From Bathymodiolus japonicus methanotrophic gill symbiont (GTDB lineage: Bacteria; Pseudomonadota; Gammaproteobacteria; Methylococcales; Methylomonadaceae): a stretch of DNA of 64,000 bases. The translations under genes were made by a program, and so were the position numbers. Under the pieces are notes generated by a model. That model was not told where the DNA came from. It was given only the letters and a program-made list of their open reading frames with translations, and searched no databases. The DNA lies in the NCBI RefSeq assembly GCF_019721995.1, contig NZ_BLYC01000003.1, positions 186,001 through 250,000 on the forward strand, given 5' to 3'. This document shows, one piece after another, positions 1-10,007 of the stretch; the first letter of the stretch is position 1, and each line of letters starts with the position of its first letter.

Positions 1-2554
1 TGGCATCGGTTTGCTGTTCCTGTAACCAGGCATCTGCTGCAATCATCGCCAGCTTAATAATATCCGCTGCACTTCCCTGCATAGGCGCATTGATTGCGGT
101 GCGTTCTGCATACTGTCTGCGCGCAGCATTTTTTGAATGAATTTCAGGCAAGTATAAGCGCCGCCCCCATAAGGTCTCAACATAGCCCTGCTCTTTCGCC
201 AGTTCGCGGGTATCATCCATATACTGCTTAACACCCGGGTATCGAGAAAAATATAAATCAATATATTCCTGCGCCTGATTACGTCCCAAACCCAGCTGTT
301 TGGCCAGACCAAACGCTGACATGCCATAAATCAGGCCAAAGTTAATCGCTTTGGCAGAACGGCGTAAATCAGCTGTGACTTGTTCCAGGTTCACGGCAAA
401 CACCTCGGCAGCCGTTGCCTTATGAATATCTTCACCCTTGGAAAAGGCATCCAGCAAACCCGCATCACCGGATAAATGCGCCATAATACGCAATTCGATT
501 TGCGAATAATCAGCAGCCACTATTGTATATCCTTCTGGCGCTACAAACGCCTGGCGAATTCGCCGACCCTCTGCGCTACGCACCGGGATATTTTGCAAAT
601 TTGGATTAGAAGAAGATAAACGTCCTGTAGCTGCAACGGCCTGATGATACGAGGTATGTACCCGCCCCGTTTTAGCGCTGATTTGCAATGGCAATTTATC
701 GGTATAAGTTGATTTCAGCTTACTCATACTACGGTGTTTTAAGATCAGCTCCGGTAGCGGATATTCTTCTGCTAACTCCTGCAATACCGACTCAGCCGTA
801 GATGGCTGGCCTTTTGGGGTTTTCTTTAATACCGGGAGTTTTAACTGATCATATAGCACATGCTGGATTTGCTTGGGCGAGGCGATATTAAAGCTCCGCC
901 CAGCCATTTCATGCGCCTGCTGCTCTATCGCCATAATATGATTTGCCAGTTCCATACTCTGCTGCGCCAACATATCACTGTCTATCAGCACTCCATTACG
1001 CTCCATACGCGATAAAACGCTTAATACCGGCAGCTCTATATTGCGATAGAGGTCAACCAGCGCTGGATGTTCAGCCAGCTTTGGCGCCAGCACATGGTGC
1101 AAAGCCAGGGTAATATCAGCATCTTCTGCCGCATATTCTGCAGCCTGTTCCACTGACACTTCAGCAAAGCCTATCTGTTTTGTGCCCTTTCCCGCAACAT
1201 CTTCATAGTGTGTGGTTTTTCGCTGCAAGTAGGTTTTCGCCAGACCATCCATATTATGCCGGGTTAACGTGCTATTCAGCACATAGGATTCCAGCATGGT
1301 ATCTTCAGCTATTCCCTGCAATTTAATCGCATAATTAGCCAGCACATTGGCATCATATTTTAAATTTTGCCCCACTTTCGCTTGTTGGGGATCCTCTAAT
1401 AAGGGCTTTAATTTCTGCAACACCGCATCCCGCGGCAATTGTTCAGGAGCATCGGGGTAATCATGCGCTAAAGGTATATACGCAGCCTCGCCCTCGGTAA
1501 CAGCAAAAGACACACCTACAATCTCAGCCTCGCTATAATCCAGGCTGGTGGTTTCGGTATCAAAAGCAAACAGCTTTGCTGCGGTTAATTTATCCAGCCA
1601 GTGATCAAACTGATCCCAGCTTACAATCATTGCATATTCTGTAGCCACTACTGCTGTCTCCACTGGAGCTTCAGATTCAGGAGCCAGTGCTTGTTGGGTC
1701 ACTGGCGCCCGCAGTAACTCTTTTGACCATGCAGAAAGCCCCAAAGCTTCCACGCGTTCCTGTAACTCGGCATTATCTACCTGTTTACAACGTAAATCTT
1801 CTATTTTATAGGGTAACCCCAGATCGCATTTTATCGTCGTCAGCTGTTTGGATAACGGCAGATCGACCAGGCTGGCACGCAAGCTATCTCCTACTTTACC
1901 TTTAATCTCATGCGCATTAGCTATCAAGTTATCAAGCGTCTGATATTGAGCCAACCATTTTGCTGCTGTTTTTGGCCCTACCTTAGGCACTCCGGGGATA
2001 TTATCTGCAGTATCTCCCATTAGGGCTAAATAATCGATAATTTGCGCTGGTGTTACGCCAAACTTGTCTATAACACCCTGAATATCCATTGTTGTGTTGG
2101 ACATGGTATTTTCCAGAGTAATCTGCTCATTCACTAATTGCGCCATATCCTTATCGCCAGTTGAGATCACCACATTAAAGCCCTCCTGCACAGCCATCTG
2201 CGCTAATGCGCCCAGCACATCATCGGCTTCCACTCCTGTTTCCATAATCAGCGGCACGCCCATGGCGACAATTAAATCATGCAAGGGCTGAATTTGTACC
2301 CGCAAGTCATCTGGCATGGGTGGTCGATGCGCCTTATATTCACTATAAAGCTCATTTCTAAATGTGCCTCCGGGCGCATCAAAGACCACGGTAAAATAGT
2401 CGGTTTTATGATCTTTGATTAATCGGCGCAACATATTTGCGACTCCAAAAATCGCATTGGTCGGCAGGCCTTCGGCATTACTTAGCGGAGGAACCGCGTG
2501 ATAGGCACGGAATAGAAAAGAGGAACCATCAATCAGCAGGAGTTTTTTTGACAT
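1..2554 (-). CDS. polA: DNA polymerase I, C-terminus outside window
   Basis: Replication and repair polymerase; 851 codons are visible and the gene runs off the left edge, lacking roughly the last 80 residues (the VHDE-type motif C side). The start ATG at 2552-2554 opens with MSKKLLLIDGSSFLFRAYHA, the usual start of the 5' nuclease domain. The middle region keeps the proofreading motifs FDTETT (Exo I), an NLKYD-type Exo II and YAAEDAD (Exo III). The polymerase domain shows motif A (ADYSQIELR) and motif B (RRSAKAINFGLIYG). The reading frame is open throughout, so the visible part looks functional. Only shadow frames of it are long enough to mislead. A tiny membrane ORF lies 13 bp upstream on the same strand. 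Confidence 0.96.
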   Translation of the reverse strand, partial: MSKKLLLIDGSSFLFRAYHAVPPLSNAEGLPTNAIFGVANMLRRLIKDHKTDYFTVVFDAPGGTFRNELYSEYKAHRPPMPDDLRVQIQPLHDLIVAMGVPLIMETGVEADDVLGALAQMAVQEGFNVVISTGDKDMAQLVNEQITLENTMSNTTMDIQGVIDKFGVTPAQIIDYLALMGDTADNIPGVPKVGPKTAAKWLAQYQTLDNLIANAHEIKGKVGDSLRASLVDLPLSKQLTTIKCDLGLPYKIEDLRCKQVDNAELQERVEALGLSAWSKELLRAPVTQQALAPESEAPVETAVVATEYAMIVSWDQFDHWLDKLTAAKLFAFDTETTSLDYSEAEIVGVSFAVTEGEAAYIPLAHDYPDAPEQLPRDAVLQKLKPLLEDPQQAKVGQNLKYDANVLANYAIKLQGIAEDTMLESYVLNSTLTRHNMDGLAKTYLQRKTTHYEDVAGKGTKQIGFAEVSVEQAAEYAAEDADITLALHHVLAPKLAEHPALVDLYRNIELPVLSVLSRMERNGVLIDSDMLAQQSMELANHIMAIEQQAHEMAGRSFNIASPKQIQHVLYDQLKLPVLKKTPKGQPSTAESVLQELAEEYPLPELILKHRSMSKLKSTYTDKLPLQISAKTGRVHTSYHQAVAATGRLSSSNPNLQNIPVRSAEGRRIRQAFVAPEGYTIVAADYSQIELRIMAHLSGDAGLLDAFSKGEDIHKATAAEVFAVNLEQVTADLRRSAKAINFGLIYGMSAFGLAKQLGLGRNQAQEYIDLYFSRYPGVKQYMDDTRELAKEQGYVETLWGRRLYLPEIHSKNAARRQYAERTAINAPMQGSAADIIKLAMIAADAWLQEQQTDA

Positions 2555-2567
2555 AGGTATCAAACGA

Positions 2568-2705
2568 TTAAAAAGTTGTCGTATTATCAGTCGTTATCTG
2601 ATTTTGCTGGGCAAGATAAGAACCCCCGACAATAAACGCCATAAATAGTATAAAAATAATTGAGGTGATGTATCTCACCTTTTTACTTGTTTGATAAGCA
2701 CTCAT
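2568..2705 (-). CDS. small single-pass membrane protein (45 aa), unknown
   Basis: A 45-residue ORF just upstream of polA on the same strand. It starts MSAYQTSKKVRYI, followed by one hydrophobic segment (about residues 13-30, ITSIIFILFMAFIVGG) and a short polar tail rich in Q, N and T. The basic N-terminus followed by one helix suggests a membrane anchor with the tail outside. I do not recognise a family. Position and the 13-bp gap to polA suggest co-transcription. An SR-A element is inserted 46 bp upstream and may have cut off the native promoter. Confidence 0.5.
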   Translation of the reverse strand: MSAYQTSKKVRYITSIIFILFMAFIVGGSYLAQQNQITTDNTTTF

Positions 2706-2751
2706 AAACTTTCCTATTGCTCATTATAAATAATCGAATAAAACACTCAAA

Positions 2752-3046
2752 TCGGGGAGTCGCTATTTTTGCGAAAGCTTGTTTTGGGCATCCCAGCCCA
2801 AGCAAGCAGCAAAAACTTAACGCGACCACTTATGCCTCCGGCGGCCCCGATTCGTCCTCGTCACCTTGTCCCGACCCAACAAGGGGTCGGAACATAGGCT
2901 CCAAATGACTTGACGCCGTGTCGGATGGCCTTTTATTTTGTCTCCACCTTCGCTAACGCTCAGACTCCGACAAAACAACGGCCCTACGGCTATCGCGGAC
3001 TAAAAATCTTCACTTCGCTAAAGCTCCGTTTCCAGGATTTTCAGCG
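2752..3046 (+). repeat. SR-A structured repeat (295 bp)
   Basis: Full-length SR-A copy, from TCGGGGAGTC to the terminal CAGCG. It has the long 5' hairpin (GTCGC, TTTTGC, GCTTG, TTGGGC and their complements) and the 3' terminal hairpin CTAAAAATC / GATTTTCAG. Other 295-bp copies in the window are nearly identical over their full length. ORFs read through it are accidental. Confidence 0.9.
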
Positions 3047-3172
3047 CAGGTGTAAAAAACTCTAGCTTTTTTAGGCTTTTTACATTTTAAGTAACGGCAA
3101 TAGCTAAGGCTATTACACTCTCTCAGTACTCTTTCTGGCGAGCGATGGAATAATTAACCTTAACCTAACTGA
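3047..3172. other. short unassigned spacer between SR-A and IS-E
   Basis: No gene recognised. AT-rich, with an imperfect inverted repeat (GTAAAAA at about 3052 against TTTTTAC at about 3078) that could be a decayed terminator. The IS-E end starts at 3173. Confidence 0.4.
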
Positions 3173-3957
3173 CTGAAGTTTCTTAGAAATTCATCAAGCA
3201 ACCATTCGCAATAAAACGGCTACCACCGAATTTACAGGGGAGCTGCTGTATTTGGGGCAAACCCTCTCAAAATCCGGATCCAAAGCCGCTTCGGCAATGA
3301 TGCGGCGGATATCTGAAAAGGCGAAACTGGCTCGCCCCTTCACTTTGTGCCGACGTTCCGGATCGGTTTTTAAACGATCCGCGTAAATCCACGTCAGCGT
3401 TGTTGCCATCATACAGAAGTTCAAATGGTTGGTCACTGCCTGCGCATTTCGACACTGACTTTTCTGACTCCCTATGTCTTGCTTGAGCTCTTTGAGCCCG
3501 GATTCGATTTTCCATCGCGCACCATAATACTCAATAATCTGTGTGACGGATAAACTTAGATCGGTCGTAAACAAAGCAATCCACTGTGTGCGACGAAACA
3601 CCCAGACAACCTGAACGGGTCGTTTCAATGTTTTCAGCATGACAACGCGACTATAAGCCCTGACTTCACGCTGTTTTCCATAGAGATTCACGGTATACGA
3701 TCGGGCCTTTTGTTGTACTGTTTTTGCCATGTCTGTGGCTGACCCCAGACGCTGCCCGTACTTTTTATTCCGCCCCCCGCTGAAAATCATGGAAACGGAG
3801 CTTAGCGAAGTGGTGATTTTTAGTCCCTGATAGGCGACAGGGCAATTCGCTGATTCGACGTGTGCTAGCAGCACGCGAGAGGAGCAAGAATTGCATTCCG
3901 AATAGCCGTCCAGCCAGTGAGGTAGTAATGACGAAGCGGCTTTTGTGCGTAGTCGTT

Positions 3958-4500
3958 CAGGCGCGCCATGCTACCTCACAACATTCTGGGACTCCTGTCA
4001 CCAACATTCATTCGCCTACGCAGCGAATGGGAGATGCCCTGGTCGCCCTGCGTCCGTCTCAACTACGCACAAAACCCTGCTCAGTTAAGACTACCTCAAA
4101 TGGCTGGACGGCTATTCGGAATGCAATTCAGGCGCGCCATGCTACCTCACGAAATTCCGGGACTCCTGTCGCCGTAATTCGTTCACCTACGCAGCGAATA
4201 GGAGATGCTCCAGCCGCCCTGCGTCCGCCACAGACTGAGCACAAAGCAGCTCAGTGATGGCTACCACAAATGGCTCTACGGCTATTCGGGATAAAATTTT
4301 AGCCTCCCTCGCGCGCTATCGCGCACTTCGGATTGGCAAATTTCCCTGCGCCTTCTGGAGACTATCAGCCCGTCCGGGGCTGACAGCGCTTGCCTCCCTC
4401 GCGCGCTACTAGCGCACTTCGGATCAGCGAATTGCCCTGTCGCCTACCAGGGACTAAAAATCATCACTCCGCTTAGGCTCCGTTTCCCTGATTTTAAGCG
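3958..4500 (+). repeat. SR-B2 (middle shell of the nest)
   Basis: Starts CAGGCGCGCC at 3958 and ends TTTTAAGCG at 4500. It is inserted in SR-B without target duplication and is itself split by SR-C at 4129-4388. The unsplit form of the same subfamily is at 54717-55007, where the junction GCAATT|CTTGCC is continuous. Confidence 0.88.
4129..4388 (+). repeat. SR-C (260 bp, innermost element of the nest)
   Basis: Complete SR-C from CAGGCGCGCC to GACAGCG. It contains the perfect terminal stem CAGCCC / GGGCTG, the mid hairpin GCGCG-ctat-CGCGC and a GACTGAGC/GCTCAGT(C)-type hairpin. It interrupts SR-B2 with no duplicated base. Other full copies are at 52386-52645 and 57718-57977. Confidence 0.9.
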
Positions 4501-6079
4501 GCGGACGCAGGGCGTTCAGGGCATCTCCCATCCGCTGCGTAGGTGAAGGAATTATGGCGACAGGAGTCCCGGAATTTCGTGAGGTAGCATGGCGCGCCTG
4601 CTCTGCTTGGGTTTTCTTTTTTCTGGACGATCGTACAGTACATTATTGCACCTTAACCTAGAGAGAATATTAAACCGGCTTCCGATAGCTTTGTAAACAG
4701 GCTTCCATAGGCCATTGTTGCCAAACCAGCTATCAGTGACTGTCAATATCGGAGCGGTGGAAAAATGTTCTGCAATTGCAATCAGCATTTGAGCCGCCTG
4801 AGCCATCTTGGTCTGGAAAGGAACGACATCACCTCTTATCGTGGCGGTTTCTTTTTTTGCCTGAATTGTTTTTAAGGGCAGATAAAATCGGAAATCTAAA
4901 AATAAGCACGCCCAGCGACCTTTGACCTGTTTCAGCAACCCTACCGATACAATGTTTTGTGCCCATGGATATTTGCTTTGATTCGATTTGGCCGCGTGGT
5001 CAAAAATGGCTTCACAGCCGAAGATCTTCTTGCCTACTTTAGTGATAATGGAGTCATCCAGTGCAACCAATATGCGCCCATCTGTTTCAGGAGACGGAAT
5101 CAGCTCCCAGATAGTTTTCCACAGCCCAGCCCACGGCAAAGTTGAAGAAGCCATGAAAGTGTAAAAGCGCTTATTCTTGATCTCAAACCCAAACAACGTA
5201 TCAAGGCAACGCCAAAGATTAGATGTCATCGACGACGTAAAGGGAACGATAATAGACAGGATCATGTAAACAAACAGAGAGGCTCGTTCGCGGCCTAAAG
5301 TGGTTTTGGAAAAATGATCTTGAAGCGGAAGTAAAGTATCGCGTAAAATGGACATGAATGAGGCCGGTTTGCTTGTATAATCAACGTGTTAGAAACTTTC
5401 ATTATACACTAAAACTAGGCCTCATTCACGATTAACCTATTGTTTTTAACAATAATTCAAGGCTTTTAGTCAACGGAATGCCATTAATATTAGTAATATC
5501 TAATATTTCAGAAAAATAAGCATTAGCTGATATTCTTATGCTTTAAAAACCAGGAAACTTCAGATAATAAATACCAGCACCAGTATCTTCGCTAATACAG
5601 CACCCGCATAAGGCTCAATCACTTTATTGGCTATACCTAGCGAGAAGCCGGCAACCAGCGTTCCCCACAAATTGCCTACGCCGCCAAAGGCCACCACCAT
5701 AAATGAATCCACGATATACGCCTGACCCAGATTAGGCCCAACATTGGTAATCTGGCTAAGTCCCACACCTGCAATCCCGGCAACACCAGAGCCTAGACCA
5801 AAGGTCATCGCATCTACCCGGTCGGTTGGAATGCCCATTTCTTTAGCCATATTACGATTCTGCGATACCGCTCTGACTTCCAGCCCCAGACGCGTTTTCT
5901 TAAAAATCTGTAGCAACATGGCAAAGACCATAAAACAGAAAATTAGAATATACATCCGGTTCCAGGTAAAAGACAGAAAGTCATTAATTTGCAAAGAACC
6001 ACTCATAAACTCCGGGGTCGATACGCTTCTATTTAAAGGTGAGAAAATAGAACGTACTGCTTGCTGTAAAACTAAACTA

Positions 6080-7507
6080 TAGTTTCTCAGATAAATAATT
6101 TCCAAATTTGGAGCGCTTAAACTTAGGCGGTAACAACGAAATCTTCCCGCAATTTTTGCATAACACAAATCACTTTACTGGCATCATGCATATAAGTGTT
6201 AAAAGTTTGCACAACTGAATCATGAAGATCTTCAAAAGTTTTAAAATACTTCATATGAGTCGAATCGCGTTTCGTATTTTTCCATAATTTCTCAATCGGA
6301 TTAAAATCCGGCGAGAACGCAGGGAGACGTTCTACTGTCAAACGATCTACATTAGCTAACTTAAATTCCTTAATAACACCGCTTCCATGATACGGGGCAC
6401 CATCTTCAATTAGAATAATCTTGCCTTTATAATAAGCCAGCAATTGTGTTAAAAACTCAACATAGCTTTCACCATTAAAACGCCCAGATGTTTCAGCGTG
6501 TTGTAATATCATTGGCTTATAACTCTCGATTAAGACGTTGTCGGCAATAGAATATATCGCTTCCATAAAAAGCTTCTGTGTTGGATATTTCTCATTTTTT
6601 AAGCTTTTAAGAATAGCTAAAAATTCTTGAGGCAGCCCAGCTTCTTTTAAAAGTCTAAGTGACTTTGGTTTTATCTCATAAGCCAATGATTCTCGGTATT
6701 GAAAACTCCCTCCTTCGAGTTCGATCGTACCAAACATTTTCAACCCTTTTCGAATCCCTGATGTTTTCACTGTGGGTTGCTCTCCTATTGGAGCCCAGGT
6801 TCGTGCCAATGAACCCCACATAGCAAATGACACCTCATCACCGAATAAAACGACACTCTTTTCTTCTACCGCCTTTTCCATAATGGCAGGCAATGTTTCT
6901 TCCAGCCACGTTTTTCTTTCAAGCTCGTACTTTTCTTCTTCTTGGCGATCAGTCACAAAACGAGCTTTTTGATAACTGAAGCCCAGTTTTTTCATTAGGC
7001 TTGATAAATAGTTCAAGTTATAACGAACTTCAAGTTTTAACCAAATAAGCTCGGCAATCATCGCAGTATTCCATATTCCACAATGAAATCCATTGTCTTC
7101 TGGGCCTTTCTTTATCAACTCAACCAATTTATTTTTCTGGTCTTTAGTTAACTTTGACTTCCGACCACGTCCTTGATAGTGTTGCCCTATTAACCAACCG
7201 ACACCTTTATGCATGAATGTTTTCAGCCAATTTATAATGGTTTTTTCACAGACTCCCATTAGGCGTGCTATTTCTTTGATTCCCATGCATTCACTGAACC
7301 AGAGTAGAGCTTGAGTTAATCGATATAAACAAATATTACTTAGCTTGAGAGCTGTCGCCATATTTTTTTTTAGTCGGTCTACAATTGACTTTGAAAAAGT
7401 GAGGGATACCATTTTTGACTGTTTCCGTTAGTGTTGGGACGAAAATTATAAGCCAGTTTCCCCTCTGTCGTTTTTGTTTGTTCGGAAATTAATTTTCTGA
7501 AAGTCTA
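6080..7507 (-). mobile_element. IS630-family insertion sequence, copy 1
   Basis: 1,428 bp with imperfect inverted ends (TAGTTTCTCAG at 6080 and the complement of TAGACTTTCAG at 7507), flanked by a TA duplication (6078-6079 and 7508-7509), as expected for IS630/Tc1-type elements. It carries one transposase gene. It interrupts urtB. A second full copy lies at 43205-44632 and a fragment at 55024-55379. Confidence 0.93.
6123..7412 (-). CDS. IS630-family transposase (429 aa)
   Basis: A full-length DDE transposase. The N-terminal helix-turn-helix part includes GIKEIARLMGVCEKTI. The catalytic core shows VVLFGDEVSFAMWG (first D), IILIEDGAPYHG (second D) and PAFSPDFNPIEKLWKNTK (E), the usual DDE_3 layout. 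The frame is unbroken. The copy at 43248-44537 differs by very few bases, so the element has moved recently or been homogenised. Confidence 0.93.
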   Translation of the reverse strand: MVSLTFSKSIVDRLKKNMATALKLSNICLYRLTQALLWFSECMGIKEIARLMGVCEKTIINWLKTFMHKGVGWLIGQHYQGRGRKSKLTKDQKNKLVELIKKGPEDNGFHCGIWNTAMIAELIWLKLEVRYNLNYLSSLMKKLGFSYQKARFVTDRQEEEKYELERKTWLEETLPAIMEKAVEEKSVVLFGDEVSFAMWGSLARTWAPIGEQPTVKTSGIRKGLKMFGTIELEGGSFQYRESLAYEIKPKSLRLLKEAGLPQEFLAILKSLKNEKYPTQKLFMEAIYSIADNVLIESYKPMILQHAETSGRFNGESYVEFLTQLLAYYKGKIILIEDGAPYHGSGVIKEFKLANVDRLTVERLPAFSPDFNPIEKLWKNTKRDSTHMKYFKTFEDLHDSVVQTFNTYMHDASKVICVMQKLREDFVVTA

Positions 7508-8050
7508 TAACACCAAAAGTAGCCAGCAGAGTTTCCAGTGGACGACCATAAAGAAAGCGGATTATGCCACGCTCAATGCCAATACCGACAATTCCCGACA
7601 CCATAAACGCCGCCGGTACGGCGAATAGCAATGATAAGCCCAAATTATCAGGCATAATCTGCTGCATAACATATGTGGTGTAAGCACCTAACATCATCAG
7701 TTCGCCATGCGCCATATTGATCACGCCCATCACCCCAAAGGTAATAGCCAGCCCGATTGCTGCCAAAACTAGGACTGCACCCAGGCTTAAACCGAAAAAA
7801 ATGGTTTCTATGGTGGCATAAAATTGTAGTCGCGATTCAATTTTAACCACGGCTGAACGTGCTAATTGACGCACATGTTTATCTGTTTCGAGATAGTTGC
7901 CCTCGCTATCTTTATCATTTAGCGCTTTTAAGCGATTCAATGCTTCCAAACTAGTTTTGTATTTCAGTGACTCAATGGCAGCCAGGCGCAAAGTCCGGTC
8001 ACTGCTATGCATATTTTGTAATGCGAAAACCAGTCCTATAGTTTCCTTAA

Positions 8051-8124
8051 CCTATCTTCGTCACTTTTATCTCTTCAAGTCATTGATTTATAATCCGCAT
8101 TAAAAATTCATCGTAAAAATCCCT
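8051..8124. other. spacer with no recognised gene
   Basis: AT-rich sequence between the decayed 5' end of urtB and a solo SR hairpin. No ORF, RNA or clear signal seen. Confidence 0.4.
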
Positions 8125-8171
8125 CGCTGAAAATCCTGGAAACGGAGCTTTAGCGAAGTGAAGATTTTTAG
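8125..8171 (-). repeat. solo 3' terminal hairpin of an SR-A element
   Basis: Only the last ~46 bp of SR-A are present: CGCTGAAAATC at 8125 and GATTTTTAG at about 8168, which pair as in full elements. No SR-A body lies beside it; the IS1634-type transposase fragment starts directly after. Confidence 0.75.
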
Positions 8172-10007
8172 CGGAAGACGGCTCAGCTTATTTCACTTAC
8201 CGCATTGTAGAATCTGTGCGTATAGGAAAACAAGTCAAGCAACGTACATTGCTCAATATAGGTGCGGACTTTACGATTGATAAAAAGTACTGGCCCTTGC
8301 TGACGGCCAGAATCGAACAATTACAGCAAGGTTTGGAACCACATCAGGAAGAGCTATTCAATTTAGCCGATGATTTAAATCAACTTCTGGAAGCAACAGC
8401 CCAGCGCTATAGCTCACTGATGACTGCAAAACTGTCACAACCGCTAGATTCAAAAACAACAACGCGAGATTTTCATCATGTCGATATTAATCATGTCGAA
8501 GCCATTAATACCCGTAGTATTGGTGTTGGAATCCTGGCACTGCATGCCGCACAGCAGTTACAGCTAGACGAAAAACTCATGGCGCTGGGCTTTAATAAAG
8601 TAGATACGGCGACGGCCCTGGGCACTATCATAGGACGTATGGTTTCACCCGGCAGTGAACTGCAAACACATGACTGGTTGCAAAATCAAACAGGCCTGGG
8701 CGAATTACTGGGTCATGACTACGGTAACACCAGCCTGACGCGATTATATACAGTCAGTGACAAGCTACTCAAACATCAGGCAACTCTTGAATATTTTCTG
8801 GCTGACCGAGAGCAGACGTTGTTCAATTTAAACCGCAAGATTGTATTGTACGATCTGACCAATACTTATTTTGAAGGCCAGTGCGCCCGAAACCCGAAAG
8901 CGAAATTCGGTCGCTCTAAAGAGAAACGCACTGATTGCCCGTTGGTTACTCTGGGGCTGGTTCTGGATGGTGACGGCTTTCCATTGAGTAGTCAGGTTTT
9001 TCCCGGCAACGCCAGTGAGCCCGCGACCTTGAAACTGATGCTTGACGAACTGCGAGACAAGGATCCCTTTCATCAAATAAAGCCGGTGGTTATCATGGAT
9101 GCCGGCATTGCCAGCGCTGACAATATTGCCTGGTTAATCGAACAAGATTATCATTATCTCGTTGTCAGTCGAGAACAACATGTAAAAAACCCAAGAGATC
9201 AGAAAACTCCGGTAGCGGTCAGGGATACCTGGGACAGCAATGTTGTTGTTTATCGTGAAGTTGGTCAAGAAACCGGGGAAACCCGACTCTATTGTCATTC
9301 AGAACAAAAAGCAAAAAAAGAACGCGGGGAGTCGCTATTTTTGCGAAAGCTTGTTTTGGGCATCCCAGCCCAAGCAAGCGGCAAAAACTTAACGCGACCA
9401 CTAATGCCTCCGGCGGCCCCGATTCGTCCTCGTCACCTCGTCCCGACCCAACAAGGGGTCGGAACATAGGCTCCAAATGACTTGACGCCGTGTCGGATGG
9501 CCTTTTATTTTGTCTCCACCTTCCCTAACGCTCAGACTCCGACAAAACAACGGCCCTACGGCTATCGCGGACTAAAAATCTTCACTTCGCTTAGGCTCCG
9601 TTTCCCTGATTTTCAGCGAAGGTATCCGTAATCGCTTCCATGCTCGTCTGGAAGAGGCCCTGGAAAAACTGCACACAGGTCTGAGCAAAAAAGGCACCCT
9701 TAAAAAATACGACAAAATACTGGAACGTATCGGACGACTACGTGAAAAACATAGCCGTGTTGCTGCAGATTACACCATTAACGTTATCGCGGATGACAAA
9801 AAAAACAAAGCCATCGGTATAGAATGGCAACGTAAGCCTGAAAGTGACCAAAAAGATAAGCACTGTGGTGTTTACTGCCTAAGAACGAATATCCCTGACT
9901 GGTCGGAAGAACAGTTATGGCTAACCTATACCATGCTGACTGAGATTGAAGCGACCTTTAGAAGCCTGAAAACCGAGCTAGGCTTGCTCCCTGTCTATCA
10001 CAAAAAA
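8172..10007 (+). pseudogene. IS1634-family transposase, both ends lost, split by SR-A
   Basis: Reads from EDGSAYFTYRIVESVRIGKQ (N-terminus missing) through DLTNTYFEG, VIMDAGIAS and SEQKAKKE, is interrupted at 9324-9618, and continues QGIRNRFHARLEEALEKL to LGLLPVYHKK, where SR-B at 10008 replaces the C-terminus. Removing the SR-A exactly gives KEQGIR in frame. The flanking IS ends are not visible, so this is a relic rather than a movable element. Confidence 0.85.
9324..9618 (+). repeat. SR-A structured repeat (295 bp)
   Basis: Inserted in the IS1634-type transposase relic between AAGAAC and AAGGTATCC with no duplicated bases. The long 5' hairpin can be laid out here: GTCGC 9331-9335 with GCGAC 9394-9398, TTTTGC 9339-9344 with GCAAAA 9381-9386, GCTTG 9349-9353 with CAAGC 9375-9379, and TTGGGC 9356-9361 with GCCCAA 9368-9373. 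Confidence 0.92.

Larger units (their letters stand above)
3778..4600 (-). repeat. SR-B (outer shell of a three-level nest)
   Basis: An SR-B element in reverse orientation inside the IS-E transposase gene. Its 3' part occupies 3778-3957 and its 5' part 4501-4600 (ending in the complement of CAGGCGCGCC). The two halves rejoin exactly at the B sequence GTCGTT|GCGGAC if 3958-4500 is removed. Insertion into IS-E is precise except for one ambiguous C in a C-run; the unoccupied site is visible at about 14003-14020. Confidence 0.88.
3173..5563 (-). mobile_element. IS-E copy 1 (IS4-family), disrupted by nested SR elements
   Basis: Ends are CTGAAGTTTC at 3173 and its complement at 5563. The transposase reads on the minus strand in two blocks (about 5355-4601 and 3777-3194), split by the nested SR insert at 3778-4600. 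Residues seen include ALDDS, TDSWFGNNG and the Y-x2-R-x3-E-x6-K signature of IS4 transposases. The 8-bp flanks do not match each other (left CTAACTGA, right ATAATAAA), so this copy probably marks a recombination or deletion joining the polA side to the truncated urtB side. Non-functional as it stands because the transposase is interrupted. Confidence 0.88.
5564..8050 (-). pseudogene. urtB: urea ABC transporter permease UrtB, broken
   Basis: UrtB is an inner-membrane permease of the urea uptake ABC system. The upstream part (about 8050-7508) reads from ...FALQNMHSSDRTLRLAAIE into the membrane region (GVMGVINMAHGELMMLGAY) up to LLATFGV. The downstream part (6079-5564) continues SLVLQQAVR through TRLGLEVRAVSQNR to EPYAGAVLAKILVLVFI. 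An IS630 element at 6080-7507 sits exactly between them at a TA; removing it restores FGV-SLVLQQ. IS-E cuts off about the last 20 residues, and the 5' end fades out near 8050, so the native N-terminal signal region and neighbours (urtA, urtC) are missing. Not functional. Confidence 0.88.

Noticed and set aside
43-327. 94-aa minus-strand ORF over polA
   Set aside because: It is an out-of-frame shadow of the polymerase domain of polA on the same strand.
6123-7412. An in-frame fusion of UrtB and IS630 sequence as a novel protein
   Set aside because: The ORFs extending from urtB into IS630 ends are a simple consequence of insertion at TA; removing the element restores urtB.
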